This document shows positions 53,770-63,539 of a DNA stretch of 64,000 bases, in pieces. The position numbers were made by a program, and so were the translations under genes. A model generated the notes under the pieces. The model ran no database searches and was not told where the DNA came from. It saw only the letters and a list, made by a program, of their open reading frames with translations. The stretch lies in the NCBI RefSeq assembly GCF_026540895.1, contig NZ_JALNUR010000017.1:1-64000 (forward strand), in the 5' to 3' direction. The first letter of the stretch is position 1; every line of letters begins with the position of its first letter. The stretch comes from Sphingomonas sp. GM_Shp_1. GTDB taxonomy: Bacteria > Pseudomonadota > Alphaproteobacteria > Sphingomonadales > Sphingomonadaceae.

Positions 53770-54392
53770 CAGCGCAAGGACGCGGTCACCCCGTCGATCA
53801 CGAACTGCACGGCCAGCGCCGCCAGCAGCACGCCCAGCACGCGGGTGATCACCGCTTCGATCTTCGCGCCCAAGAGCCGCATCAGCGGCCCCGCCGCCAG
53901 CAGTGCGACCAGCGTCAGGATCAGGATCGTCACCATCGCGCCCAGCACGACGATCGACGCCTCCAGCCCCGAATTGCGGCTCATCAGCAGCATGACGGTC
54001 GCGATCGAGCCGGGCCCCGCGATCATCGGCATCGCCATGGGGAAGATCGAGACGTCCTCCGCCTCGTGCGGATCGTCGGCGACCTTGGCGGCGCGGTCCT
54101 CGCGACGCTGGGTGCGCTTTTCGAACACCATCTCCAGCGCGATCAGGAACAGCATGATCCCGCCCGCGATGCGGAAGGCCGCCATCTCGATGCCGAGACC
54201 ATGGAGCAGCGCCTCGCCGAACAGCGCGAAGACGAACAGGATGACCGAGGCGACCATGACCGCGCGGATCGCCATCGCCCGGCGGTGCTGCGGCGTCGCC
54301 CCCGCCGACAGCCCGGCATAAATGGGCGCGCAGCCCGGCGGGTCGATCACCACGAAGAAGGTGATCAGCGAGGAGATATAGAGTTCGAGCAC
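53769..54392 (-). CDS. MarC family integral membrane protein
   Basis: A 207-residue protein with six predicted membrane segments. The start FFVVIDPPGCAPIYAGL and the PMAMPMIAGPGSIATVMLLM segment are MarC/YchE/YhgN hallmarks. It was long annotated as an antibiotic resistance protein without proof; the role is unknown. Last gene of the yggT-DUF167-folD-marC run, 4 bases after folD. Confidence 0.9.
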   Translation of the reverse strand: MLELYISSLITFFVVIDPPGCAPIYAGLSAGATPQHRRAMAIRAVMVASVILFVFALFGEALLHGLGIEMAAFRIAGGIMLFLIALEMVFEKRTQRREDRAAKVADDPHEAEDVSIFPMAMPMIAGPGSIATVMLLMSRNSGLEASIVVLGAMVTILILTLVALLAAGPLMRLLGAKIEAVITRVLGVLLAALAVQFVIDGVTASLR

Positions 54393-54396
54393 CGCC

Positions 54397-55293
54397 TTAC
54401 AGCGCCGTCTGGTCGATCGCGACGCCCTCGCGCCGTCCCGCCGAGACCAGCGTATTGCGCAGCAGGACCGCGATCGTCATCGGCCCGACCCCGCCCGGCA
54501 CCGGGGTGATCGCACCGGCCCGTTCGGCCGCCGCATCATATTCCACGTCGCCGACCAGCCCCGTCTCGGTGCGGTTGATGCCGACATCGATGACGCTGGC
54601 GCCCGGCTTGATCCACTCGCCCTTGACCAGCCCGGGCACGCCGACCGCCGCCACGACGATATCGGCACGCCCGACCACTTCGGCCAGGTTGCGGGTGCGG
54701 CTGTGCGCCACCGTCACGGTGCAACTTTCGCCGAGCAGCAGTTGCGCCATCGGCTTGCCGACGATGTTGGAGCGGCCCACCACCACCGCATCCATGCCCG
54801 ACAGGCTGGGATGGATGCTCTTGAGCAGCATCAGGCAGCCGAGCGGGGTGCAGGGCACGAAACCCTCGACACCCGTCGCCAGCCGACCGGCATTGACCGG
54901 GTGGAAGCCGTCGACATCCTTGTCGGGATCGATCGCCTGGATCACCGCCTGCGCGTCGATCTGACCCGGCAGGGGAAGCTGGACGAGGATGCCGTCGACG
55001 GTCGGATCGGCGTTCAACTGCGCGACCAGCGCCAGCAACGTCGCCTGGTCGGTATCGACCGGCAGGCGATGCTCGATGCTCTCCATCCCCGCCTCGCGCG
55101 TCGCCTTGCCCTTGGAGCGGACATAGACGCTGGAGGCCGGGTCCTCGCCGACCAGCACGACCGCCAGGCCCGGCGCGCGGCCCGCCTGTTCGCGGAAAGT
55201 CGCGACCTGGGTGGCGATGCGGGTGCGGAGGGCGGCGGCGAAGGCCTTGCCGTCGATGATCGTGGCGCCGGTCATTGGGGTATTTGAGGTCAT
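54397..55293 (-). CDS. folD: Bifunctional methylenetetrahydrofolate dehydrogenase/cyclohydrolase
   Basis: Cytoplasmic folate enzyme interconverting methylene-, methenyl- and formyl-THF, 298 residues. Features seen are [14 protein letters not shown] (catalytic Tyr and Lys), [37 protein letters not shown] and [13 protein letters not shown] (NADP loop), ending [14 protein letters not shown] overlap with the DUF167 gene. Confidence 0.96.
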   Translation of the reverse strand: MTSNTPMTGATIIDGKAFAAALRTRIATQVATFREQAGRAPGLAVVLVGEDPASSVYVRSKGKATREAGMESIEHRLPVDTDQATLLALVAQLNADPTVDGILVQLPLPGQIDAQAVIQAIDPDKDVDGFHPVNAGRLATGVEGFVPCTPLGCLMLLKSIHPSLSGMDAVVVGRSNIVGKPMAQLLLGESCTVTVAHSRTRNLAEVVGRADIVVAAVGVPGLVKGEWIKPGASVIDVGINRTETGLVGDVEYDAAAERAGAITPVPGGVGPMTIAVLLRNTLVSAGRREGVAIDQTAL

Positions 55294-55592
55294 GGCGTAT
55301 CGCCATAAAGCGCCTCGGCCAGCCGCGCCAGCTTTTGCGGGTCGCCCGCGACATGCAGGCGTTTGAGCCGCGCCGTATCGCCCGCCACGATCGTCACCGC
55401 GCGCTTGGGCACGCCGAAATGCTTGGCGACCAAGGGGACGAGCGCCGCATTGGCCGCGCCGTCCACCGGCGGGGCGGAGAGGCGCGCGGCGAAATGCTCC
55501 TCGGTCCCGGCGGTCAGCGCATCGCGACCGCCACGCGGCGTCACGCGCACCGCGATCTGGATGCCGTCATCGCGCGGAGTCCAGGCGGGCAT
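55290..55592 (-). CDS. DUF167 (YggU) family protein
   Basis: A 100-residue protein with [12 protein letters not shown] and [26 protein letters not shown], the family signature. Members are small alpha/beta proteins often next to yggT, as here; the role is unknown. Three bases separate it from yggT and it overlaps folD. Confidence 0.92.
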   Translation of the reverse strand: MPAWTPRDDGIQIAVRVTPRGGRDALTAGTEEHFAARLSAPPVDGAANAALVPLVAKHFGVPKRAVTIVAGDTARLKRLHVAGDPQKLARLAEALYGDTP

Positions 55593-55595
55593 GGC

Positions 55596-55907
55596 TCAGC
55601 CGACGACGACCGCGCCCCCGTACATCTGCTGCGCGATGGCGGTATCCAGAATCTTGCCCAGGATGATGACGGCGAGCAGCACGACCATCGGCGACAGGTC
55701 CAGCGCCCCGAAATCGGGCAGGATGCGGCGGATCGGCCGATAGAGCGGATCGGTCATGCGTTGCAGCGCATACCAGATCGAACGGATGAAATCGTTCGAC
55801 GTGTTGATGACGTTGAAGGCGATCAGCCAGGACAGGATCGCCTGTACGATGATCACCCACCAGACGACGTTGAGCAGTATCTGAAGGATTTGAAGGATGA
55901 GGATCAA
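55596..55907 (-). CDS. YggT family membrane protein
   Basis: A 103-residue protein with two membrane segments separated by a positively charged loop RMTDPLYRPIRRILP, the YggT hallmark. Homologues have been linked to osmotic or potassium tolerance and to cell division, without a settled mechanism. It heads the yggT-DUF167-folD-marC operon; a 122-base gap divides it from the divergent AsmA-like gene. Confidence 0.92.
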   Translation of the reverse strand: MILILQILQILLNVVWWVIIVQAILSWLIAFNVINTSNDFIRSIWYALQRMTDPLYRPIRRILPDFGALDLSPMVVLLAVIILGKILDTAIAQQMYGGAVVVG

Positions 55908-56029
55908 CGTACGCAGCTCCTGATGGCCATGACCCCATATCTAGGGCGCGGGGGCCCTGGGGGCAATCATTGCGCGCCGTGATCCTGACGCAGCCGGAAC
56001 GAAGTACCGTATCGCGCGTCCCGCCTAAC

Positions 56030-57889
56030 ATGGAACAGGAAACGGATCGTCTGGTGAGACGGCGGCGGCATTGGGGGCGGATCGCGCTGGGGTCATTGGT
56101 GGCGTTGCCGCTGCTCCTGTTGTTGCTGCTGGCGGTCTTTCCCTGGGGTATCCTGCGCGGGGCGGTCACGCGCGAGGCGACCGAGCGGTTCGGGCGGCCC
56201 GTCACCATCGGATCAGTCCGCCGGGTCGACGGCATCGGCTTCCACCCCGTCATCGCGGTCGAGAACCTGCGCATTCCGCAGGCCCCTTGGGCCGGCCAGG
56301 GCGACTTCGCGACGCTGCGCCGGGCGGAAATCCGCTTTTCGGTCTGGCCGCTGCTGAAGGGCGCCTTCGTGCCGGAGGATATCCGCGTCTCCGGCCTGCG
56401 CCTCGCGCTCGTCCGAGACAAGCAGGGGCGCACCAACTGGTCCCGCCCCGGCGCGCCGGAGGGAGGCGGCAGTTCCACCGACCTGCAAGGGCTGGTCATC
56501 ACCGATGGCATGGTCAGCTATCGTGACGCCAAACAGGATCGCGACGCGACGCTGCGCATCGTCGCCGATCCCGACAAGGGCGTCCGGGCGGAGGGGCCGG
56601 GCTCGGTCCGCGGCGCGCCGGTGCGGATCATGTTCACGGGCGCGGCGGTGAAGCCAGGGCGCTGGCCCTTCGCCGCGACGATCACCGGCGATACCCTGTC
56701 GATGGTGGCGCGCGGCACGATGGATCGCCCGTTCGACACCGACGCCATGACGCTGGACCTGACCGCCAGGGCCGACGACCTGAAGCGGATCGACGCGGTG
56801 ATCGAGGCCGGGCTGTTCCAGACCCGCCCGGTGGAGCTGGCGGCGCATGTCCGCCACGAACGCCCGCGCTGGACGATCACCGACCTGAAGGGGCGCATCG
56901 GCCGATCCGACCTGACCGGGCGGCTGACCGTCGACAAGAAGCAAGGCCGCACCCTGCTCGACGGCGAGGTGACGGCGCGACAGCTCGATTTCGACGACCT
57001 GTCCTCGGCGCAGGGTCGGGCGGAGGCCGCCGCGCTCGAACGACGGATCGGGCCGCGACTGGTGCCCAATACGCGCATCGACATCTCCAAGATCGACACC
57101 ACCGACGGCACGATCCGATTCAAGGTCGGGCGGGTGGTCAGCGCGCAAGGCCCCTCGCCGATCACCGGGCTGGCCGGGCGGATGACGATGGATCACCAGT
57201 TGCTGACCATCGGCGATATCCGCATGGCGCTGCGCGAAGGGCTGGTGACGGGACGGGCGGTGATCGACCAGCGCAACGGGCGCAAGGTGCCGCGCCTGTC
57301 GCTCGACCTCCGCCTGCGGGGCGCGAGCGTGCTGTCGCTGTCGGGCCAGACCGCCATCACCGGCCAGGTCGCCGCCCGCGCCCTGCTGGCAGGCAGCGGC
57401 GAGACGGTGCGCGACGCGGTCGGGCGATCGGACGGACGGATCGGGCTGGTCGTCGCGAACGGCTCGCTGCCCGATCGCTATGCGGCGGCCCTGGGTTTCG
57501 ATGCGGGCGCGGCGTTCATGGGGGATAGCGGGCGCGCGACCCTGCGCTGCCTGGTGCTGGGCGTGGATATGAAGAACGGCACGGGCCACGCCGATCCGCT
57601 GATCGTCGACACCTCGCGCAGTCGGCTGGACGGGACGGGAACGGTGACCTTCCCCGACGAACGACTGGCGCTTCGCCTGACCGGTGCGCCGAAACAGGGC
57701 GTGACGCTGCGGCTGGCGGGGGCGGCGACGGTGGGGGGAACGCTGGAGAAGCCGGACCTCGTCATCCCCAGGGAGGTGAAGTCGGTCGGCAATATCTTCA
57801 AATCGATCGGCCGCGCGATCACCGGCGATTCGGGCCCGAAGGCGCAGAATGCCGCGTGCGGGGCCCTGGCCCGGCAGGTGCTGCGCTGA
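56030..57889 (+). CDS. AsmA family protein, second copy
   Basis: An envelope protein of 619 residues with one N-terminal membrane helix (about 20-40) followed by a large periplasmic domain: TERFGRPVTIGSVRRVDGIG and IRIPQAPW-like segments, then repeated beta-rich stretches with a C-terminal RLTGAPKQGVTLRLAGAATV block. Same family as the product at 29224 but diverged in sequence. ATG 56030 is preferred to the in-frame 55970 because the intervening residues are not conserved in type. Confidence 0.86.
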   Translation: MEQETDRLVRRRRHWGRIALGSLVALPLLLLLLLAVFPWGILRGAVTREATERFGRPVTIGSVRRVDGIGFHPVIAVENLRIPQAPWAGQGDFATLRRAEIRFSVWPLLKGAFVPEDIRVSGLRLALVRDKQGRTNWSRPGAPEGGGSSTDLQGLVITDGMVSYRDAKQDRDATLRIVADPDKGVRAEGPGSVRGAPVRIMFTGAAVKPGRWPFAATITGDTLSMVARGTMDRPFDTDAMTLDLTARADDLKRIDAVIEAGLFQTRPVELAAHVRHERPRWTITDLKGRIGRSDLTGRLTVDKKQGRTLLDGEVTARQLDFDDLSSAQGRAEAAALERRIGPRLVPNTRIDISKIDTTDGTIRFKVGRVVSAQGPSPITGLAGRMTMDHQLLTIGDIRMALREGLVTGRAVIDQRNGRKVPRLSLDLRLRGASVLSLSGQTAITGQVAARALLAGSGETVRDAVGRSDGRIGLVVANGSLPDRYAAALGFDAGAAFMGDSGRATLRCLVLGVDMKNGTGHADPLIVDTSRSRLDGTGTVTFPDERLALRLTGAPKQGVTLRLAGAATVGGTLEKPDLVIPREVKSVGNIFKSIGRAITGDSGPKAQNAACGALARQVLR

Positions 57890-57899
57890 TCTCCCCGCT

Positions 57900-57915
57900 C
57901 CGTTCAGCCTGAGCG
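57900..57915. repeat. Truncated REP-like unit (family A)
   Basis: CCGTTCAGCCTGAGCG, a partial unit in the 36-base convergent gap before gpsA. Confidence 0.55.
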
Positions 57916-57925
57916 GAGAGTGGGG

Positions 57926-58903
57926 TTAAGCCCCTTCCGATTTTAGAGGCCGCGCCAGCAGCGCCCCGATCACCTCGCCCACGGCCGCGCCTTCCAGCAA
58001 GCGGCACACCGCTTCGCACACCGGCATGTCGACGCCCCCCTCGGCCGCCGCCTGGCGCAGTACGGGGGCGGTGAAGGCCCCTTCCGCCACCGTCCGCCGG
58101 TCTGCGAGCAATTCCGCCGCCGAACGCCCCTGCCCCAGCCCGACGCCCAGCGAGAAATTGCGCGAGGCGGTCGACGAACAAGTCAGCACCAGATCGCCCA
58201 GTCCCGACAGCCCTGCCAGCGTCTCCGCCCGGCCGCCCCGCGCCAGGCCGAAACGCGTCATCTCGGCAAAGCCCCGCGCGATCAGCGCGGCGCGGGCATT
58301 CTGGCCCAGCCCCGCGCCCTCCACCACGCCGCAGCCGATGGCGAGGACGTTCTTGATCGCCCCGCCAATCTCCGCGCCGGTCGCGTCGTCCGTGGCATAG
58401 GGCCGGAAATGCGGTGCGGCGATCCGGGCGGACAGGGCCTTGCGCAGCTCCGGTTCCTCGCAGGCGAGGGTCACGGCGGTGGGCAGCCCCGCCGCCACCT
58501 CATGCGCGAAGGTCGGGCCGGACAGCACCGCGATCGGCGCGTCCGGGTGGATCGCGCGGGCGACTTCGCCGACCAGCCGCCGTGTCCCCGCCTCGATCCC
58601 CTTGGAACACAGGACCAGCGGCTTGGAGCCCACCGGCATCGTCGCCAGCACCGCGCCCACGGCCTGGGCGGGCGTCACGACCAGCAGCGCGTCCATCTCC
58701 GCCATCGCCGCCGGATCGCTGACCGCCTCGATGCTCGGCGAGAGCGCGATATTCGGCAGATAGAGCGGGTTGCTGTGGGTCGTATTGATCGCCTCCGCCA
58801 CCGCCGGGTCGCGCGCCCAGATCCGCACCGGGCGACCGCCATGCGCCGCCACCTGCGCCAGCGCGGTGCCCCAGGCGCCCGCGCCGATAACCCCGATCCT
58901 CAT
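57926..58903 (-). CDS. gpsA: Glycerol-3-phosphate dehydrogenase [NAD(P)+]
   Basis: Makes glycerol 3-phosphate for phospholipid synthesis, 325 residues. The N-terminal Rossmann motif is [15 protein letters not shown], and [34 protein letters not shown] (catalytic Lys) and [11 protein letters not shown] follow. ATG 58903 overlaps the tsaD stop (ATGA), so the two are coupled. Confidence 0.96.
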   Translation of the reverse strand: MRIGVIGAGAWGTALAQVAAHGGRPVRIWARDPAVAEAINTTHSNPLYLPNIALSPSIEAVSDPAAMAEMDALLVVTPAQAVGAVLATMPVGSKPLVLCSKGIEAGTRRLVGEVARAIHPDAPIAVLSGPTFAHEVAAGLPTAVTLACEEPELRKALSARIAAPHFRPYATDDATGAEIGGAIKNVLAIGCGVVEGAGLGQNARAALIARGFAEMTRFGLARGGRAETLAGLSGLGDLVLTCSSTASRNFSLGVGLGQGRSAAELLADRRTVAEGAFTAPVLRQAAAEGGVDMPVCEAVCRLLEGAAVGEVIGALLARPLKSEGA

Positions 58904-59925
58904 GCCTTCACCCCCGCGCCACGCACCGCCTCCGCCGCCGGGTCGAGCGGCCAGCGCGCCCGCGCCGGTGTGTCGAGCGGATCGGTCAGCCCTTCGCGGA
59001 ACCGCTCGACGCCCGCCCAGGCGATCATCGCGGCATTGTCGGTGCACAGCCAGAGCGGCGGCGCGACGAAGCGCAGGCCATGCTCGGCGGCCAGGCCCTC
59101 CAGCGCGCGCCGGATCACGCCGTTCGCCGCCACGCCACCCGCGACGACCAGAGCCGTGACCGGTGGCACCTCGGCCAGCGCGCGGCGGGTGCGGTCGAGC
59201 AGACAGTCGACCACCGCCTGCTGGAAGGACGCGGCGATATCCTCCGGCCGGTGATGCCCGACCGCGCGCGCCACCGCGCTTTTAAGCCCCGCAAAGGAGA
59301 AATGCGGCTCGGCCGCCCCCTTCAAGGGCCGGGGCAAGGGCACGGCATAAGGATCGCCCCCCCGCGCCGCCGCCTCGACGCGCGGGCCGCCGGGATAGCC
59401 GAGGCCGAGCAGCTTGGCCGTCTTGTCGAACGCCTCTCCGGCCGCATCGTCGATGGTCGTCGCCATCCGCCGATAGCGCCCGACGCCCTCGACCAGCAGC
59501 AACTGGCAATGCCCGCCCGACACCAGCAACAGCAGATAGGGATAGGCCAGTTCCCGGTCCGACAGGCGCGGCGACAGGGCATGCCCCTCCAGATGGTTGA
59601 CCGCGATCAACGGCTTGCCCGCCGCATGGGCCAGCGCCTTGCCCGTCACGAGCCCGACCATCACGCCCCCGATCAGCCCCGGCCCCGCCGTCGCCGCGAT
59701 GGCGTCGACATCGGCCAGCGTCACGCCCGCATCGGCAAAGGCGGCGGCGACCAGCGGCTCCATCGCCTCGACATGCGCGCGCGCGGCGATTTCGGGGACG
59801 ACGCCGCCGAACGGGGCATGCGCCGCCTCCTGCCCCAGCAGGCGATGCGCCAGCACGCGGCCGTCATCGGTGACGAGCGCGGCGGCCGTCTCGTCGCACG
59901 AGGATTCCAGTCCCAGGATCAGCAT
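58900..59925 (-). CDS. tsaD: tRNA threonylcarbamoyladenosine synthesis protein TsaD
   Basis: Transfers the threonylcarbamoyl group to A37 of ANN-reading tRNAs, 341 residues. It starts [16 protein letters not shown], the metal ligand motif is [17 protein letters not shown] follows and the ATP site has the [10 protein letters not shown] loop. ATG 59925 is chosen; the in-frame 59937 adds four residues not seen in the family. tsaD followed by gpsA is a frequent order in alphaproteobacteria. Confidence 0.96.
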   Translation of the reverse strand: MLILGLESSCDETAAALVTDDGRVLAHRLLGQEAAHAPFGGVVPEIAARAHVEAMEPLVAAAFADAGVTLADVDAIAATAGPGLIGGVMVGLVTGKALAHAAGKPLIAVNHLEGHALSPRLSDRELAYPYLLLLVSGGHCQLLLVEGVGRYRRMATTIDDAAGEAFDKTAKLLGLGYPGGPRVEAAARGGDPYAVPLPRPLKGAAEPHFSFAGLKSAVARAVGHHRPEDIAASFQQAVVDCLLDRTRRALAEVPPVTALVVAGGVAANGVIRRALEGLAAEHGLRFVAPPLWLCTDNAAMIAWAGVERFREGLTDPLDTPARARWPLDPAAEAVRGAGVKA

Positions 59926-59985
59926 GGCCCATCCCATAGTCCTTCGCAGGACGGTTGTCGAAGGGGGGCTTGATGCGGCAAAGGC

Positions 59986-60903
59986 ATGGCCATGGTTCGT
60001 TTCCGGCTCGGTACGCGCGGCTCGCCGCTGGCCCTCACCCAGGCGCATATGGTGCGCGCCGCCCTCGCGAGCGCGCAGGGGTGGAGCGAGGATGCGATCC
60101 AGATCGTCCCCATCAAGACCACCGGCGACCGGGTGCAGGACCGCGCGCTGGCCGAGATCGGCGGCAAGGCGCTGTGGACCAAGGAACTGGACCGGGCACT
60201 GTACGACCGCGAGATCGACGCCTCGGTCCATTCGATGAAGGATGTCGAGACGATCCGCCCCGACTGGCTGCACATCGCCGCGATGCTACCGCGCGCCGAT
60301 GTCCGCGACCGTCTGATCGGGGTCGAGACCATCGCCGAGCTGCCCCCCGGCGCGGTGGTCGGCACCAGCAGCCCGCGCCGCCGCGCGCAATTGCTGTCGC
60401 ACCGACCCGACCTGACCATCACGCTGCTGCGCGGCAATGTGGATACGCGCCTCGCCGCCGTGGCGAACGGGGACGTGGACGCGACGCTGCTGGCCGCCGC
60501 CGGGCTGGACCGGCTGGGGCGCGAGGTCGGCCATGCGGTGCCGACCGACCAGATGCTGCCCGCGCCGTCGCAAGGCGCGGTGGGGATCGAGACCCGCGCC
60601 GATGACGCCGCCGCGACGATGCTGGTCGCCTCGATCGACCATGACGAGACCCATGCCTGCGTCATGACCGAACGCGCGTTGCTGGCGGCGCTGTCGGCGG
60701 ATTGCCACAGCCCGGTGGCGGCGCTCGCCTCGCTGGCGGGGGAGATGCTGACCCTGCGCGCCGAACTGCTGGCCGAGGATGGCTCGGCGCGGGTGAGTGG
60801 TTGGGTCGAGGGCGCGCGGCACGAGGAACTGGGCGCGCGGCTGGCGATCGACCTGCTCGACCGGTCGCCGCCCGAGGTACGCCGCCTGTTCGCCGGGGGT
60901 TGA
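59986..60903 (+). CDS. hemC: Hydroxymethylbilane synthase
   Basis: Assembles four porphobilinogens into the linear tetrapyrrole, 305 residues. Signature segments are [20 protein letters not shown] (catalytic Asp), SSPRR and the dipyrromethane cofactor Cys in SADCHSP. ATG 59986 or 59992 could be the start. Six bases before hemD. Confidence 0.97.
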   Translation: MAMVRFRLGTRGSPLALTQAHMVRAALASAQGWSEDAIQIVPIKTTGDRVQDRALAEIGGKALWTKELDRALYDREIDASVHSMKDVETIRPDWLHIAAMLPRADVRDRLIGVETIAELPPGAVVGTSSPRRRAQLLSHRPDLTITLLRGNVDTRLAAVANGDVDATLLAAAGLDRLGREVGHAVPTDQMLPAPSQGAVGIETRADDAAATMLVASIDHDETHACVMTERALLAALSADCHSPVAALASLAGEMLTLRAELLAEDGSARVSGWVEGARHEELGARLAIDLLDRSPPEVRRLFAGG

Positions 60904-60908
60904 GCACC

Positions 60909-61592
60909 ATGGCGGTCGTCGTCGTCCGGCCCGAACCCGGCCATGGCGCGACGATGGCTCGCTTACGCGCGGAGGGGCTGGCGGCGCGGTCCCTGCCCTT
61001 CTTCGCGACCCGGGCGGTCGCATGGACCCCGCCCGACCCCGATACGATCGACGCGCTGCTCTTCACCAGCGCGCAAGCCGTGCGGCTGGCGGGTGCAGGG
61101 TTGGAGCGGCTGAGCCATCGCCCCGCCGTCGCGGTCGGCCCCGCCACCGCCGCCGCCGCGCTAGAGGCCGGCCTGTCGGTGGTGCTGACCGGCTCCCATG
61201 ACGCCGCCGCCGTGGTGGCGCAGGCGCGGGGCATGGGGCTGGACCGGCTGCTGCATCTGGCGGGGCACGACCGGGTGGAGACGGGGGCGATGGTGCAGGT
61301 CGTCTATGCCGCCGATCCGGTGCCCGTGGCCCCGTCCGCCATCGCCGCGCTGGCGGGCGAGATCGTTCTGCTCCACTCCGCCCGCGCCGCCGCACGGCTG
61401 GCCGAACTGGTCGATGACGCGGGGATAAGCCGCCAGGATATCGGGATTGTCGCGATCAGCGCGAAGGTCGCGGCGGCGGCGGGTTCGGGCTGGCGCGCCG
61501 TCGCCATTGCCGATGTGCCTCGTGACGAAGCGATGCTGGCCGCCGCGCGGGCGTTGACCCGGACAGCCGCCACGGGGATAAGCGGGGCATGA
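60909..61592 (+). CDS. hemD: Uroporphyrinogen-III synthase
   Basis: Closes and flips ring D to give uroporphyrinogen III, 227 residues. HemD is poorly conserved, but the two-domain layout, FTSAQAVRL, AVGPATAAAALEAG and LLHSARAAARL fit, and the position directly after hemC is decisive. Overlaps the next gene by 4 bases (ATGA). Confidence 0.92.
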   Translation: MAVVVVRPEPGHGATMARLRAEGLAARSLPFFATRAVAWTPPDPDTIDALLFTSAQAVRLAGAGLERLSHRPAVAVGPATAAAALEAGLSVVLTGSHDAAAVVAQARGMGLDRLLHLAGHDRVETGAMVQVVYAADPVPVAPSAIAALAGEIVLLHSARAAARLAELVDDAGISRQDIGIVAISAKVAAAAGSGWRAVAIADVPRDEAMLAAARALTRTAATGISGA

Positions 61593-62524
61593 ACCAATTC
61601 GCGCCATCCGACCGACCGCCGTCGCGCGGGCCCCGTACGGGCGCGACCGTCGCGCTGATCCTGCTCGCCTTCGCCGCCGGACTGATCCTGATGGCCTATG
61701 CGATGCGCAACCTGTCCTGGTTCGGCAACACCCCGACCGCCAAGATGAGCGCGGTGACCGGCACCAAGCCGGGCGCCACCGCCGCCACCGGGTCGCCCGC
61801 CGCCGATACCGCGCACGGCGCCACCGACCCTGTCGCGCTCGCCACGCGCGAGGCGGCGCTGGCTGCGCAGATCGCCGCGCTGGAAACCCGCGCCGCGACC
61901 ATCGCCACCGATGCATCGGCGGCAGGGGCACAGGCGGGTCGCGCCGAATCGATCCTGGTCGCCGCCGCCGCACGCCGTGCGGTCGATCGCGGCCAGCCGC
62001 TCGGCTATCTCGAAGAGCAGCTCCGCCAGCGCTTCGGTGCGAGCGAGCCGCGCGCGGTCGCCGTGCTGATCGGCAATGCGCGCCAGCCGGTCACGCTGGA
62101 GACGCTGCGCCAGGGGCTCGACACGCTGGCCCCCGATCTGGTCGTCAACGGCACCAGCGGCTGGTGGGAAGGGCTTCGCCAGGAACTGGGGCGGCTGATC
62201 GTGATTCGCGAGGCGAGCGCGCCCTCGACCAACCCCGCCGACCGGCTGGCGCGCGCACGTCGCCTGCTCGACGGTGGACAGGTGGAGGCCGCCCGCGCCG
62301 AAGTCGCCCGCCTGCCGGGCGCCGATGCCGCCCAGACCTGGCAACATGCCGCCCAGCGCTATGTCGCGGCGCGACGCGCGCTCGACCTGATCGAGAACGC
62401 CGCGCTGGTCACCCCCGTCACCGCCCCGGCTCCGATCGTGACCACCCCGGTGACGAACGCGCCCCCGGCGGAGGAACAGGCCACCCCCGAAACGGCCCCC
62501 GCGCCCGCCGCACCGACGATCTGA
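61589..62524 (+). CDS. Mic60/mitofilin-like membrane protein
   Basis: A 311-residue protein with one membrane helix (about residues 20-40), an alanine-rich low-complexity region, a short coiled coil (about 90-125) and a C-terminal helical domain with GWWEGLRQELGRLIVIREASA, similar to the mitofilin signature region. Alphaproteobacterial Mic60 genes sit next to hemD, as here, and shape intracytoplasmic membranes or envelope contacts. The tail is rich in Pro, Thr and Ala. Confidence 0.82.
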   Translation: MNQFAPSDRPPSRGPRTGATVALILLAFAAGLILMAYAMRNLSWFGNTPTAKMSAVTGTKPGATAATGSPAADTAHGATDPVALATREAALAAQIAALETRAATIATDASAAGAQAGRAESILVAAAARRAVDRGQPLGYLEEQLRQRFGASEPRAVAVLIGNARQPVTLETLRQGLDTLAPDLVVNGTSGWWEGLRQELGRLIVIREASAPSTNPADRLARARRLLDGGQVEAARAEVARLPGADAAQTWQHAAQRYVAARRALDLIENAALVTPVTAPAPIVTTPVTNAPPAEEQATPETAPAPAAPTI

Positions 62525-62591
62525 CCTCTTCCGCCGCTGTCGCCCCGGAAGTCCGGGATGCCGCGACCGGCAAGGCCCCGCCCTCGCGCGG

Positions 62592-62630
62592 TGATCCCCC
62601 TGTTCCGCTGGCTCGCTGAAACGGGGATCA
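62592..62630. terminator. Inverted repeat after the hemCD-Mic60 unit
   Basis: TGATCCCC and GGGGATCA form an 8-bp inverted repeat around a 23-base loop, partly extendable, about 70 bases after the operon end. No T-run; a weak terminator is possible. Confidence 0.35.
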
Positions 62631-62675
62631 TCCCGAGGCGTTGATGGAGCGCAAGACTCCCAAGGCCGGAGAGAC

Positions 62676-63452
62676 ATGGTGATCCCTATCGATTCCCGCA
62701 TTGCCCCGTGGCTCGCGCTGGCACTGCTCATGCCTTTGGCCGCCTGTGGCGGGCAGGGCACAACCGACGACAAGACCTACAGCGTCAATAGCAGCGCCCC
62801 ATCGCCCGAACCCGCAGGCGACCGGCCCGACAATGCCGCGCTGCCCGCGCCGATAAGGACGGCGGCTTCGCCCCGCGCGGACTCGGTGTTGTCCTGCTCC
62901 GCCGAACGGGGGCAGGCCGCCGCGCAAAAGCTGGTGGGAATCTGCACCTCGGTCTCGCCCGCCACCCATCCGCCGTGCAACACCGCCAATAGCTGCGCGA
63001 TCATCGAGGACGAGATCGCACGGAGTTGCGCGCTGCTGGGCGACGATGCCGCCAAGACCGACGGCTGTTCGGTCGATCCCAAGAGCGACGCCGCCGCCGC
63101 TGCGGTCGTCCGGCGCTATTACTCGGCGATCAACGCGCACGACTATGCCACCGCCTGGATTCAATGGGGCAATGACGGGCGACCCGGTCAGCGCTTCGCC
63201 GATTTCCAGAAGGGCTTCGCCGATACCCGCGCGACCCGCGTGACGATCGGTAAAATGCCGCCCAGCGAGGGGGCGGCCGGATCGATCTATGCGACCGTGC
63301 CGGTGACGGTGGATGCGCAACTGGACGATGGGCGGCGGCAGCGCTTCGTCGGCCGATATGTCCTGCGCCGGGTCAACGACGTGCCCGGCGCGAGCGCGGA
63401 GCAGCTACGCTGGCATATCGATTCGGCAACGTTGAAGGCGGCGGGGTCTTAA
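62676..63452 (+). CDS. Lipoprotein of unknown function
   Basis: A 258-residue protein with a lipoprotein signal (hydrophobic stretch then LAAC at about residues 22-25). A disordered Ser/Pro-rich linker is followed by a cysteine-containing region (CSAERGQ, ICTSVSP, PPCNTANSC, RSCALLG, DGCSVDP) and a C-terminal NTF2-like domain with VVRRYYSAINAHDYATAW. The family is not one I can name. GGAGAG before ATG 62676 is a good ribosome binding site. Confidence 0.8.
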   Translation: MVIPIDSRIAPWLALALLMPLAACGGQGTTDDKTYSVNSSAPSPEPAGDRPDNAALPAPIRTAASPRADSVLSCSAERGQAAAQKLVGICTSVSPATHPPCNTANSCAIIEDEIARSCALLGDDAAKTDGCSVDPKSDAAAAAVVRRYYSAINAHDYATAWIQWGNDGRPGQRFADFQKGFADTRATRVTIGKMPPSEGAAGSIYATVPVTVDAQLDDGRRQRFVGRYVLRRVNDVPGASAEQLRWHIDSATLKAAGS

Positions 63453-63461
63453 TCCGACCAT

Positions 63462-63532
63462 CCGTTCAGCCTGAGCGCGGTCGAAGGCCAACGCGTACAG
63501 CGTGCACTTCGACTTCGCTCAGTGCGAACGGA
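63462..63532. repeat. REP-like palindromic repeat pair (family A)
   Basis: CCGTTCAGCCTGAGCGCGGT at 63462 and its inverse CACTTCGACTTCGCTCAGTG at 63505, directly before a family B element. The 282-base convergent gap contains only these elements. Confidence 0.75.
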
Positions 63533-63539
63533 GGTGGGC

